Notes: generated by a model not told the origin, from the letters alone. A stretch of DNA of 64,000 nt from CAMDHY01 sp046156265 (GCF_046156265.1 NZ_JAWDIR010000047.1:124001-188000); one strand, 5' to 3'; positions 34,148-42,477 are shown, numbered from the stretch's first letter. A program made the numbers and translations.

Positions 34148-34327
34148 AACCCTCCCCCCTCGCCGGGGAGGGCAGGGAGGGGGGGCGCCACGGGCTCCGC
34201 GCTCGACGTCGCCCCGACCGCTGGCAGGCAGCCGCCGCGACGGGAGTTTCACATCGGCCGCTTCGGCGTGTGTCCCCCCCTCCGACCGGCTCCGCCGGCC
34301 ACCTCCCCCGCGAGGGGGGAGGGGTTG
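34148..34327. repeat. Type-2 palindromic element
   Basis: The left arm (34148-34186) is ACCCTCCCCC...GGGGAGGG followed by a run GGGAGGGGGG. The inverted right arm (34274-34327) has the CCCCCCTCC run, a CCGGCTCCGCCGG hairpin and CCTCCCCCGCGAGGGGGGAGG before GGTTGCG. The arms are about 85 bases apart. It lies 83 bases after the exported protein gene, in a 473-base gap before dgcB; another type-2 copy is at 37077. Confidence 0.75.
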
Positions 34328-34360
34328 CGTTGTGCCATTGGAAGGGCGGTGCAGAGTTCG

Positions 34361-34511
34361 TCCTCCCCCTGCCAGGGGGGAGGACAGCCGGCGCAGCCGG
34401 CAGGTGGGGGCCCGTCAATCCGGAGTTCGACGTCAAACGTAGCGGGCTGGATCGACGGGCCCCACCCTGGCCGCCTCCGGCGGCCCGTCCCTCCCCCTGG
34501 CAGGGGAGGGA
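34361..34511. repeat. Type-1 element (arm A + inverted arm B) before dgcB
   Basis: Arm A starts at 34361 (outer hairpin, then inner stem GCCGGC/GCCGGC with loop GCA, then GTGGGGGCCCGTCAAT). The inverted arm B begins near 34451 (ATCGACGGGCC) with inner stem GGCCGCC/GGCGGCC and loop TCC, and ends in the outer hairpin at 34511. The dgcB ATG is 25 bases further. Confidence 0.9.
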
Positions 34512-34536
34512 CAGCGACCTCCGGCGTGCTCGCGCC

Positions 34537-36489
34537 ATGACGCCCGCCGCCTTCCTCGCTTTCGCCACCCTCGCGGCCGCCCTCGTGGCGGCCCTCGAGG
34601 CTGCCCGTCGGATCCGGCTCTGGCGCGTCGGCAAGCCGGCCCCCATCCCCCTCTCCGGCCTCCTCGCGCTGCCGCGGCGCTATCTCGTCGACGTCCACCA
34701 CGTCGTCGCGCGCGATCCGTTCGCCGCGCGCATGCACATGCTGGTGGCGGGCGGTTTCCTCGCCGGCGGGCTGTTCACGGCGCTCGCGATCGTGCCGCCG
34801 CTGGGAGCCTCGCGCCTCTACTGGCTGCTGCCGGCGGCCGCCTTTGCGACGATGCTCGCCGGGGCCGCGATGGTGCGGCGACGGCGTGTGCCGGTGCGGC
34901 CGGCGCGGCTCTCCGGCGGCCGCTTCACCGTGCTGCCGTGGCTGTTCGCGGCCTTCGGCGTCGGTGGGCTGATCGTCGCGGTGACGACGGTCCTCGGCGG
35001 CCCGCCGGCGATCGGCTGGATCGGCGCGGCGCTCGCCGCCGCGGGTGCGCTCGGCCTCGCCTTGCAGGTCCACAGCGGGCCGCTCCGCCACATCGTCGCC
35101 GGCGCCATCCATCTGATCGCCCACCCGCGTCCGGCCCGCTTCGCCGGCGGGCGCGACACCGCGCTCGCACCGCTGGAACTTTCCGCCGACCGTCTCGGCA
35201 TCGCCGTGCCGGCCGATTTCACGTGGAACAGGCTCGCCGGCTTTGACGCCTGCATCCAGTGCGGGCGCTGTGAGGCGGCGTGCCCGGCGTTCGCCGCCGG
35301 CCAGCCGCTCAACCCGAAGAAGCTGATCCAGGACCTCTCCGCCGCCATCGCCCCCGGCGGCAGCGACGAGGCCTATGCCGGCAGCCCCTATCCGGGCCGT
35401 GCGGTCGGTGCCCACCACGGCGGGCCGCATCTGCCGCTCGTCGGCGCAATGGTGCCGGCCGAGACGATCTGGTCGTGCACCACCTGCCGGGCCTGCGTCG
35501 AGGAGTGCCCGATGATGATCGAGCACGTCGACGCCATCGTCGGCCTGCGCCGCTTCGAGACGCTGGAGAAGGGCGCCGTACCCGGCAAGGGCGCCGACGT
35601 GCTGGCGGAACTGCGCCTCGCCGACGACCCCGGCGGACGGCCGCTTTCCGCCCGCACCGACTTCGCCGCCGGTCTGACGCTGCCGGTGCTGCCGGAAGGC
35701 GGCAAGACCGACGTGCTCTTGTGGCTCGGGGAGGGCGCCTACGATCTGCGCTATGGCCGCACCCTGCGCGCTCTCGTGCGGCTGCTGCAGGCGGCCGGCG
35801 TCGAGTTCGCGGTGCTCGGTGCGGACGAGCGCGACTGCGGGGACCTGGCCCGCCGGCTCGGCGACGAGGCGACCTTCCAGCGGCTCGCGAGCGACAACAT
35901 CGCCGCCCTGTCCACGCGCCGCTTCGCCCGCATCCTCACCGCCGACCCGCACGCCTTCCACGTCCTGAAGAACGAGTATCCGTCGCTCGGCGGCCGCTTC
36001 GACGTTGTCCACCACACGACGTTCCTGGCCGGCCTCGTCGCCGAGGGTCGGCTCACGCCGGCGGCGCTGTCGGGGCCTGCGATCACCTATCACGACCCCT
36101 GCTATCTCGGCCGCTACAACGGCGAGACCGCCGCGCCGCGCGCCCTTCTCGACACCCTCGGTCTCGAGCGGCGCGAGATGGCGCGCTCGGGCCTGAAGGC
36201 GATGTGCTGCGGCGGCGGCGGTGGCGCGCCGGTCACCGATATTCCCGGCGAACGCCGCATCGCCGACCTTCGCATGGCGCAGGTGGGCGAGACGGGGGCG
36301 GCGACGGTCGCCGTGGCGTGCCCCGGCTGCACGGCGATGCTGGAAGGCGTCACCGGGCCACGCCCGGAGGTGAAGGACGTCGCCGAACTCTTGTGGGAGG
36401 CGGTGGAGGCGGCGAAGGCATCGGCGGTGACGGGCGGGGCGCCGTCGGCGTCCGGCGCCGGCGTGCGCCGGCCGGAGCCGGTGGCATGA
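34537..36489 (+). CDS. dgcB: Dimethylglycine demethylase subunit B (membrane-bound Fe-S oxidoreductase)
   Basis: From the ATG at 34537 the protein has 650 residues. The first 200 residues contain about five hydrophobic helices (FATLAAALVAALEAAR, HMLVAGGFLAGGLFTALAIVPP, WLLPAAAFATMLAGAAMV, VLPWLFAAFGVGGLIVAVTT), as in the DgcB family. Two [4Fe-4S] ferredoxin motifs follow, CIQCGRCEAACP (about residue 239) and CTTCRACVEECP. Two Cys-rich CCG-type motifs are near the end, YHDPCYLGRYNGE with AMCCGGGGG, and VACPGCTAM. It carries electrons from dimethylglycine oxidation by DgcA to the membrane. The stop overlaps the ETF start (ATGA). Confidence 0.87.
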   Translation: MTPAAFLAFATLAAALVAALEAARRIRLWRVGKPAPIPLSGLLALPRRYLVDVHHVVARDPFAARMHMLVAGGFLAGGLFTALAIVPPLGASRLYWLLPAAAFATMLAGAAMVRRRRVPVRPARLSGGRFTVLPWLFAAFGVGGLIVAVTTVLGGPPAIGWIGAALAAAGALGLALQVHSGPLRHIVAGAIHLIAHPRPARFAGGRDTALAPLELSADRLGIAVPADFTWNRLAGFDACIQCGRCEAACPAFAAGQPLNPKKLIQDLSAAIAPGGSDEAYAGSPYPGRAVGAHHGGPHLPLVGAMVPAETIWSCTTCRACVEECPMMIEHVDAIVGLRRFETLEKGAVPGKGADVLAELRLADDPGGRPLSARTDFAAGLTLPVLPEGGKTDVLLWLGEGAYDLRYGRTLRALVRLLQAAGVEFAVLGADERDCGDLARRLGDEATFQRLASDNIAALSTRRFARILTADPHAFHVLKNEYPSLGGRFDVVHHTTFLAGLVAEGRLTPAALSGPAITYHDPCYLGRYNGETAAPRALLDTLGLERREMARSGLKAMCCGGGGGAPVTDIPGERRIADLRMAQVGETGAATVAVACPGCTAMLEGVTGPRPEVKDVAELLWEAVEAAKASAVTGGAPSASGAGVRRPEPVA

Positions 36490-39047
36490 CCCGGCCCCGC
36501 CGCGACCCGCGGGCGGAGGCCGCCCGCCGCGCCGTGCCCGGCGGCGACCGTCCGCGCTCGACCATCGAGGCCGCTCTGCCGGCGGCAGCCGTCGCGGGCG
36601 TCCCCGTCGGGCCGGGTGGCCGCCCGCGCCGCGACCCGCGCGCCGAGATCGCTGCCCTCGTCGTCCCCGCGCCGCGCCGGCGCCTCGACCGGTCGCTGTC
36701 GGCCGGCGTCGCAGCGGCCGCCGCGGGTGCGGCTTCGGTGGCGGGCCTCGGAGCGCGTGGTCTCGCGGCGGGCGCCGCGGCGAATCAGACCGCGACGTCA
36801 GCCCGCCTCGCGTCCACCGCCGCCGCAGCCGCGGCGTCTACAGCCATCCGGACCATTGCGACGCCGGCATTCCTCGTCCTCGTGGTGCCGGACACACCCG
36901 GCGGGCGCACCGGCGCCCACGATCGCCAACTCCTCGGCGCCGCCCGCCTTCTCGCCGACACCGGTGGCGGGGCGGTTGTCGTGCTGGCCGATGGCGGCGC
37001 GTGGGGCGGAGCTGGGGCCGATCGGGTGCTGTCGCTCACCGGCGAGGGAAGTGAATCAGTCAACAGAATCGCGACGCAACCCTCCCCCCTCGAGGGGGAG
37101 GGCAGGGAGGGGGGGCGCCCCGATCTCGGCGTCGCGTTTGCCGCTCCCCCCCTCCCTACCCCCGGATCAAGTCCGGGGCAGGCTCTCCCCCGCGAGGGGG
37201 GAGGAGCGCCCGACGCTGATGTTCTCGATGATATCGGCGTTCAGAACGCTTCTGGACCAGACGACGCCTCTGGCCCAGCCTCCTACGACCCCGAATCCCG
37301 CGCCGCCGTCCTCGTCGCCGCGATCCGCACCCTGTCGCCCAGGCACGTCGTCTTCGCCGAGACGGCGGCGGGCGGCGACATCGCCCGGCGCGTCGCGGCC
37401 GGGCTCGGCGAGCCGCTGTTCGCCGGGGCGGAGAGCGTCTCCGTGCGGGCGGTGACGCGGCCGGCGAAGGCGGGGCGGGTGGAGCAGCGCACGGCGCCGC
37501 CGCGGCTCCTCTCGCTGCTGCCGGACATCGTCGCCGCCCACGCCGGCGTCCCGCACGAGGCGCGGCCGGTGACGCTTGCGGACCTCGCGGCCGAGGCGAG
37601 CGACACCGCGCAGCGCGGCCCCAGCGCAGAGAGTGCGGCCGAGAGCCTGGAAGCGAGGGGCGAGGCGGCGACGGCCAGCCACCTCCCGCTGCAACCGCCG
37701 CGCGGCATCCTCTCCGCCGAGACGATCCCGGCCGACCCGGCCTCGCTGCCGCTCGCCGAGGCCGGCTTCGTCGTCTCGGCGGGCAACGGCGTCAGCGACT
37801 TCGACGGCTTCCGGGCGCTCGTCGCCGCGCTCGGGGCGACGCCGGGGGCGAGCCGGGTTGTCTGCGACGCCGGGCTGATGCCGCGCGACCGGCAGGTCGG
37901 CGCCTCCGGCACGGTGCTCGACGCCACCTGCTATTTCGCCCTCGGTATCGCCGGCGCGCCGCAGCATCTGCAGGGCGTGGCGAAATGCGAGCACGTGGTG
38001 GCGGTCAACACCGACCTGCACGCCGCGATGATCGAGCGGGCGGGGCTCGCGGTGGTCGCGGACGCCCAAGCGGTGATGCCGGCGCTGGCGGCGCTGCTGG
38101 CGGAGGAGCGCGGCCCGTCCCCGGCCGCTGGTCCGGTGGCCGTACCAGCTGTCGTCGAACCCGGGGGTTACGGAGCCGGGAGCCGTGCGGGCTCCGGAGC
38201 CCGGAGGCGTGACGGCGGCACGGTGGGGTGGGCCGGTGGCGAGACACTGGCCGCGGCCGCGCCCGATCCGTTGCGAGCCCGCGTGCTGCTGTCGGCCGGC
38301 CGCCACCCGGTCTCCGGCCGGCCGGCGCCGGTGCGGGCTGAAGCGCAGGCGACGTCGCTGGCGCTCGCGATCGGCGCCCGCGTCAGCGGCCTTCACGCCG
38401 GGGGCGACGGGGCGGTGGTGGCCGACCATCTCGGCCACGGCCTCGACACGGTCGGCGTCGTCGCCGGGTCGGCGGACGCCAATCCGCTGCCGGCGCTGGT
38501 GGCGGCGCTGTCCGGCGCGCCGGTCGATCTTGTGCTCATGGGCCGCCGTGGCGTCGGTGGCGACGACAGCGGGCTACTGCCTTACCGGCTGGCGGCGGCG
38601 CTCGGCCTGCCGATCGTGCCCGACGCGGTGGCGCTCGCGCGCGAACAGGGGCGGCCGGACGTGCTCGTCGTCGAGCAGGCGCTGCCGCGCGGAGCCCGCC
38701 GGCGGGTGCGCGTGACGCTGCCGGTCGTCGTCACGGTGCACCCGGCGGCACCGCCACCGCGCCCCTTCGCGTTTGCCTCTGTGCGGCGAGGGCGCCTCGT
38801 GCCGCTGACGGTCGCGGCCGCAGCGGGCGAGCCGCCGCTTGCCGTCGAGGAGCGGCCGTGGCGACGCCGCCCGCGGCTGATCACGGGCGCTTCGACCGCC
38901 GGCTCGGCGGCCGAGCGGCTGAAGGCGGCAACGGAGGTGGCGGGCGGCGGCGGCCGGCTCATCGTTGATCCGTCACCCGACGAGGCGGCGCGCGAGATCC
39001 TCGCCTTCCTGCGCGGCATCGGCGTCGTGGCGCCGATCACGAAGTGA
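36486..39047 (+). CDS. etfAB: EtfA-like and EtfB-like electron transfer flavoprotein subunits in one reading frame
   Basis: This single frame of 853 residues joins two proteins that are normally separate genes in the dgc cluster. Residues 1 to about 545 resemble EtfA: RRDPRAE near the start, then the FAD-binding C-terminal signature VGASGTVLDATCYFALGIAGAPQHLQG with VAVNTDLHAAM. A Pro/Ala/Gly-rich linker of about 50 residues, containing a hairpin at 38176-38197, leads to an EtfB-like half (about 593-853: ARVLLSAGRHPVSGRPAPVRAEAQATSLALAIGARV, ADANPLPALVAAL, LMGRRGVGGDDSGLLPYRLAAALG). No stop codon separates them. Residues about 198-240 derive from a type-2 palindromic element. An in-frame GTG near 38223 could still start a separate EtfB. 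The ETF should receive electrons from DgcAB. Confidence 0.85.
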   Translation: MTRPRRDPRAEAARRAVPGGDRPRSTIEAALPAAAVAGVPVGPGGRPRRDPRAEIAALVVPAPRRRLDRSLSAGVAAAAAGAASVAGLGARGLAAGAAANQTATSARLASTAAAAAASTAIRTIATPAFLVLVVPDTPGGRTGAHDRQLLGAARLLADTGGGAVVVLADGGAWGGAGADRVLSLTGEGSESVNRIATQPSPLEGEGREGGRPDLGVAFAAPPLPTPGSSPGQALPREGGGAPDADVLDDIGVQNASGPDDASGPASYDPESRAAVLVAAIRTLSPRHVVFAETAAGGDIARRVAAGLGEPLFAGAESVSVRAVTRPAKAGRVEQRTAPPRLLSLLPDIVAAHAGVPHEARPVTLADLAAEASDTAQRGPSAESAAESLEARGEAATASHLPLQPPRGILSAETIPADPASLPLAEAGFVVSAGNGVSDFDGFRALVAALGATPGASRVVCDAGLMPRDRQVGASGTVLDATCYFALGIAGAPQHLQGVAKCEHVVAVNTDLHAAMIERAGLAVVADAQAVMPALAALLAEERGPSPAAGPVAVPAVVEPGGYGAGSRAGSGARRRDGGTVGWAGGETLAAAAPDPLRARVLLSAGRHPVSGRPAPVRAEAQATSLALAIGARVSGLHAGGDGAVVADHLGHGLDTVGVVAGSADANPLPALVAALSGAPVDLVLMGRRGVGGDDSGLLPYRLAAALGLPIVPDAVALAREQGRPDVLVVEQALPRGARRRVRVTLPVVVTVHPAAPPPRPFAFASVRRGRLVPLTVAAAAGEPPLAVEERPWRRRPRLITGASTAGSAAERLKAATEVAGGGGRLIVDPSPDEAAREILAFLRGIGVVAPITK
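37077..37205. repeat. Type-2 palindromic element inside the EtfA part
   Basis: About 129 bp: CAACCCTCCCCCCTCGAGGG, GAGGGCAGGGAGGGGGG, then the inverted counterpart from about 37144 (CCCCCCTCCCTACCCCC, a CCCCGGATCAAGTCCGGGG hairpin, CTCCCCCGCGAGGGGGGAGG). The surrounding gene frame is open throughout. Confidence 0.8.
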
Positions 39048-39153
39048 CCCGTCGCAGGCGTTTTGCGTGACGGTGATCACAGCGGCCGTCCGGCTGTTGC
39101 GGGCATCTTCCTTCTCACGGCTGGGGTGGCCGGCAACACGATGGAGAACCGTC

Positions 39154-39633
39154 ATGGCCACCAGCAGGATCACCGCTGCAATCGCCTTAGGGCTCGCTCT
39201 GGTCGCGAGCCCGTCGACGGCCGATGTTCTCATCGGCAAGGCGAAGGCGAAGAGCAGCGAAAAGATCGGCCCCGCCGCGCCGGGGGACCCCAAGCCCTAT
39301 GGCGCCAAGGTGCTGGCCGAATGCGACGCGAGCAATTGTATCTTCAATTTTGGCAAGAAAGCCAATAAAACGCGCACGATAGACTGGTTTAGCTGTGGCA
39401 TATCGACAAATAATGGAACTACACTTGTAGGTACAGTTATCATAAATAGCGTTGACAATCAAGAAGGCTATTTTGCTGCAATCTCGAGAGCTTTAGCGGG
39501 GGCAACCGAGTACGCAATATTAGAGTACAAGAATCCCGTGACGGTCGACGCAGGCGACACGCTGTTCGTCTATGTATTGACGTCCGGCAGTGCGAATGGG
39601 GGCCAGTGCAATCTCGGCGGCACGATCCAGTAG
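39154..39633 (+). CDS. Small exported protein, tandem paralogue 1
   Basis: This 159-residue protein starts at 39154 with a signal peptide (TAAIALGLALVASPSTADVL). The mature part has KIGPAAPGDPKPYGAKVLAECDASNCIFNFGKK, two central cysteines, EYKNPVTVDAGDTLFVYV and a C-terminal GGQCNLGGTIQ. The protein 422 bases downstream shares almost every one of these blocks. I do not recognise a family. The middle of the gene (about 39340-39540) is visibly AT-rich compared with its paralogue, suggesting recombination with a divergent copy. An identical 14-base sequence TTTTGCGTGACGGT precedes each paralogue (39061 and 39958), so promoters were copied too. Confidence 0.75.
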   Translation: MATSRITAAIALGLALVASPSTADVLIGKAKAKSSEKIGPAAPGDPKPYGAKVLAECDASNCIFNFGKKANKTRTIDWFSCGISTNNGTTLVGTVIINSVDNQEGYFAAISRALAGATEYAILEYKNPVTVDAGDTLFVYVLTSGSANGGQCNLGGTIQ

Positions 39634-39690
39634 TGCCAGGCTGCCAGACGGACCAAGCAGCCGGTCTGAGAATGCAGCAAGACTTCGCGC

Positions 39691-39735
39691 GGGAAGCGCC
39701 GCCCCAAGGGGCGGCGTTCCCGCTGCGTTTTCTCA
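39691..39735 (+). terminator. Rho-independent terminator after paralogue 1
   Basis: A long GC-rich hairpin (GGGAAGCGCCGCCCC at 39691-39705, two-base loop, GGGGCGGCGTTCCC at 39708-39721, one bulge) is followed by GCTGCGTTTTCTC. It lies 58 bases after the gene's stop. Confidence 0.7.
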
Positions 39736-39854
39736 CGGAGTGGCGTATCGATATCCATGATGATCACCGGCCCGGGCGTGGCGCTGTCGCCGGCCCATGA
39801 GTGCCGTCAGCTTCACACGAGCCGCGGGATGGCGATGTCCGTGGGCCGCTGCGG

Positions 39855-39943
39855 CTCATCGTCGACCCCGATCCCGCCGAGGGCGTCCGCGAGATCCTTG
39901 CCGTCTTCGTGGCATCGGCGTCGTAGCGCCGAAGACAAACTGA
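39855..39943 (+). pseudogene. Truncated, frameshifted copy of the etfAB 3' end
   Basis: This 89-base stretch matches the last 90 bases of etfAB (38958-39047) and includes the stop codon. Translated with one single-base deletion allowed near 39909, it reads LIVDPDPAEGVREILAVF then GIGVVAPKTN, against LIVDPSPDEAAREILAFLR and GIGVVAPITK in the intact gene: 20 of 29 residues identical. The offset (897 bases) matches the offset of the promoters (897) and of the two small genes (901), so a unit of about 900 bases was duplicated in tandem and the etf part has decayed. Confidence 0.8.
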
Positions 39944-40054
39944 GCAGGCCCAAAGTGTTTTGCGTGACGGTAATCACGGCGATCATTGAACGGCTGTGAT
40001 CATCTTCCTCTCACGGCGAGCCGCGTGCCGCCGCTCAGAAGAGGGAGAACAGTC

Positions 40055-40534
40055 ATGATGACCAGCAAAATCGCAGCAGCAATCGCCGTTGGTCTCGTTC
40101 TGGCCGCAGGGCCGGCGGCTGCCAACGTCCTCGATGGCAAGACCAAGGTGAAGAGCAGCGAGACCATCGGCCCTGCCGCAGCGGGCGATCCGAAGCCTTA
40201 CAGCGCGCGCGCCGGCAGCGAGTGCGGCGGCAGCGTCTGCACCTTCAACTTCGGCAAGAAGGGTAACAAGACCCGCACGATCGAGTGGATCAACTGCGGC
40301 GTCAGCGTGACCGCCGGCGTCGTTCGCATCGGCGCAGTGATCATCAACGATTTCAGCAACCAGGCGGGCTATTTCTCAAAAGTCTCGAGCGTGATCGACG
40401 GCGGGGACGAAACAGCGGTCCTGGAATACAAGAACCCCGTCACTGTACCCGCAGGCGCCGTCTTGTTCATCTACGTCGTTGGGACCGGCACTCCCAGCAA
40501 TGGGCAGTGCATGCTCGGCGGGACGATCGAGTAG
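40055..40534 (+). CDS. Small exported protein, tandem paralogue 2
   Basis: This 159-residue paralogue has the same signal-peptide-first layout (MMTSKIAAAIAVGLVLAAGPAAANVL) and the blocks KIKSSETIGPAAAGDPKPYSARA-like, CGGSVCTFNFGKKGNKTRTIEW, NQAGYFSKVSSV, LEYKNPVTV and GQCMLGGTIE. The ATG at 40055 is preceded by GAGGGAG. The codons are GC-rich throughout, unlike paralogue 1. The family is unrecognised; conserved cysteine pairs point to a disulfide-stabilised secreted fold. It arose by duplication of a region of about 900 bases that also carried the end of etfAB. Confidence 0.75.
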   Translation: MMTSKIAAAIAVGLVLAAGPAAANVLDGKTKVKSSETIGPAAAGDPKPYSARAGSECGGSVCTFNFGKKGNKTRTIEWINCGVSVTAGVVRIGAVIINDFSNQAGYFSKVSSVIDGGDETAVLEYKNPVTVPAGAVLFIYVVGTGTPSNGQCMLGGTIE

Positions 40535-40909
40535 GGGATGCTGCTTCGGCGCTGCGCGGAGGCGTCTGAACAATCGAGGCGCGGCGGTCCCGCCGCGTCG
40601 TACCCGTGGGGCTGCCAACCTCGATCCGAGGCGGCCCGATCGTCGGGCCCCCAGATGGGCCCTTCGGCCCTCGACCGGCTCCGCAAGCTTCGCGCAAGCC
40701 AGCGGACGGAGGGTCGCGCGAGGCTCGCAGGCGGCGAGGGACCGGCGCAATGGCCGCCAGCCGCAGGCAATCGGCGCTGAACGTGAGATGCCGGCCGCGC
40801 AACCGGCCGCGTCGCGTTTGCCTTGTCGCCGGCGCGACGCCGATGTCCCGGGGCGGGTCAGTCACCCTGTGGGGTGTGATTTTCGGTTGACGATGGATCG
40901 GGGGATCAG
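40535..40909. other. Non-coding spacer before the Hint protein
   Basis: No convincing gene here. A GCGGCGG/CCGCCGC hairpin lies at about 40581-40596, close after paralogue 2, and there are scattered GGCCC palindromes around 40640-40680 (CGATCGTCGGGCCC, GGGCCCTTCGGCCC). The short open frames have no homologous features. Confidence 0.4.
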
Positions 40910-41773
40910 GTGGCGACTTACGAGGCTCTTTATCTCTGGAACGTGACCCTCAACGAGGGCACGCAGACGGTAACGGCCTGGAACGGCCGGTTCGACGTCC
41001 AGACGTCGTCGAGCGGAGATTTTTCGGTTGGCGACACGATCGTCGTCACGGACCTGTCGAATTCCAACACCTACAACTTCGTCTATCTCGGCCATCTTGA
41101 CGGCGGCTGGATCGGCGTGCTGGGCGGCTCGACCTACCGCTACATCACCAACGACGCCACCGTTCCGTCGGCGCCGATCGTGTACTCGACGGCCGACTTC
41201 GTCGTCTGCTTTCTCGCCGGCACGCGGATCGCCACTCCCGGCGGATCGGCCGCAATCGAGAGCCTGGAGATCGGTGATCTCGTGCTGACGGCGGACGGGC
41301 GTGTTGCCCCGGTGCGCTTCGTCGGTCGGCAGACGGTGGCGAGCACCTTCGCGGACCCGCTGCGGACCTTCCCGATCCGCATCAGCGCAGGCGCCCTCGG
41401 CGAGGGCCTCCCCACGCACGACCTCCTCGTCTCCCCGGACCACGCGCTCCTGCTCGAGGGCGTCCTCGTGCAGGCCGGCGCCCTGGTCAACGACACGACG
41501 ATCGTCCGCGAGACGGCTATGCCGGAGCGCTTCACCTACTTCCACGTCGAGCTCGAGGACCATTCGCTGATCCTCGCCGAGGGCGTGCCGGCGGAGACCT
41601 TCGTCGACAACGTCACGCGGCGCCGCTTCGACAACTTCGCGGACTACGCGGTGCGCTACGGCGACGAAGCCGCGACGATCGCGGAGATGGACCAGCCACG
41701 CGTCAAGTCCGCCCGTCAGTTGCCGAAGGCGCTCCGGGCGCGGCTCGGCCTGGACGTCGCCCGCGCCGCCTGA
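40910..41773 (+). CDS. Hint-domain (hedgehog/intein-type) protein
   Basis: The 287-residue protein starts with GTG at 40910, preceded by a GGGGG run. Residues about 100-235 form a Hint domain: VCFLAGTRIATPGGSAAIESLEIGDLVLTADGRVAPVRFVGRQTV, then LVSPDHALLLEGVLVQAGALVND, and FTYFHVELEDHSLILAEGVPAETFVDN. The Cys before FLAGT would be the splicing nucleophile. The first 100 residues have Thr/Asn/Ser-rich beta strands (FDVQTSSSGDFSVGDTIVVTDLSNSNTYNF). No C-terminal extein-like or homing endonuclease part is present, so a self-processing role is only inferred. Confidence 0.87.
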   Translation: MATYEALYLWNVTLNEGTQTVTAWNGRFDVQTSSSGDFSVGDTIVVTDLSNSNTYNFVYLGHLDGGWIGVLGGSTYRYITNDATVPSAPIVYSTADFVVCFLAGTRIATPGGSAAIESLEIGDLVLTADGRVAPVRFVGRQTVASTFADPLRTFPIRISAGALGEGLPTHDLLVSPDHALLLEGVLVQAGALVNDTTIVRETAMPERFTYFHVELEDHSLILAEGVPAETFVDNVTRRRFDNFADYAVRYGDEAATIAEMDQPRVKSARQLPKALRARLGLDVARAA

Positions 41774-41779
41774 AACGGC

Positions 41780-41814
41780 GACGCCCGCCACGGCGGAGTG
41801 CCGAAGCGGGCGTC
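41780..41814. terminator. Bidirectional hairpin between the Hint gene and the PfpI gene
   Basis: GACGCCCGC at 41780-41788 and GCGGGCGTC at 41806-41814 form a perfect 9-bp stem with a 17-base loop between two convergent genes. No T-run is visible, so strength as a terminator is unclear. Confidence 0.45.
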
Positions 41815-41846
41815 CTGGTGCGCCTAATGCGGGGAGAGGTGCGCCC

Positions 41847-42410
41847 TCAGGCGACCTTGCGCGGCTCGTGGCGGCCTTCCTCGACCTCCTCGATGATCTT
41901 CGCGACGAAGGCCGGCAGGTCGTCCGGCTTGCGGCTGGTGATCAGCCCGCCGTCGACGACCACTTCCTCATCGACCCAGCGGCCGCCAGCGTTCTCCATG
42001 TCGGTGCGGATCGACTTGTAGGAGGTGACGCGCTTGCCGCGCACGGCGCCGGCCTCCACCAGCAGCCACGGGCCGTGGCAGATCGCGGCCACCGTCTTGC
42101 CGCTCGCCACCATCGCCTTGACGACGCGCATGGCATCGGCGTCGACGCGCAGCACGTCGGGATTGATCTGGCCGCCCGGCAGCACCAGCGCGTCATAGGC
42201 GGCGGGATCGACGTCGGCGATGCGGCGGTCGGCATCGACGCGCTCGCCCCAGTCCTTGTCGTTCCAGCCGCGGATCGGCCGGCCGTCGGGCGAGGCAACC
42301 TCGACGGTGGCGCCGGCCTCGCGCAGCTTCTCGAGCGGCACCATCAGCTCCGACTGCTCGAAGCCGTCGGTGGCGAGAATGAGGATCTTGGCGGACGTGA
42401 TGTCGGTCAT
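41847..42410 (-). CDS. DJ-1/PfpI family protein (type 1 glutamine amidotransferase fold)
   Basis: From the ATG at 42410 the protein has 187 residues. The fold's landmarks are seen: ILILATDGFEQSELMVPLEKLREAGATVEVASPDG near the start, DALVLPGGQINPDVLR in the middle, and the nucleophile elbow AAICHGPWLLVEAG with a Cys-His pair. The Glu of DGFEQSE completes the usual triad. Such proteins are annotated as PfpI intracellular proteases or glyoxalase-like deglycases; the real substrate is unknown. It is the first of a minus-strand block ahead of the APC permease, but a control link to choline metabolism is not evident. Confidence 0.92.
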   Translation of the reverse strand: MTDITSAKILILATDGFEQSELMVPLEKLREAGATVEVASPDGRPIRGWNDKDWGERVDADRRIADVDPAAYDALVLPGGQINPDVLRVDADAMRVVKAMVASGKTVAAICHGPWLLVEAGAVRGKRVTSYKSIRTDMENAGGRWVDEEVVVDGGLITSRKPDDLPAFVAKIIEEVEEGRHEPRKVA

Positions 42411-42477
42411 GGCTGAAAACTCCGGTTGCCCCTCCCGCCGTGCCAACGCGACGGGTGCCGGGAGGTTCCGGCGGCGT

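Noticed and set aside
40535..40909. Several short overlapping frames in the spacer before the Hint gene
   Set aside because: All are Arg/Ala-rich, mutually overlapping and without recognisable motifs or ribosome sites.
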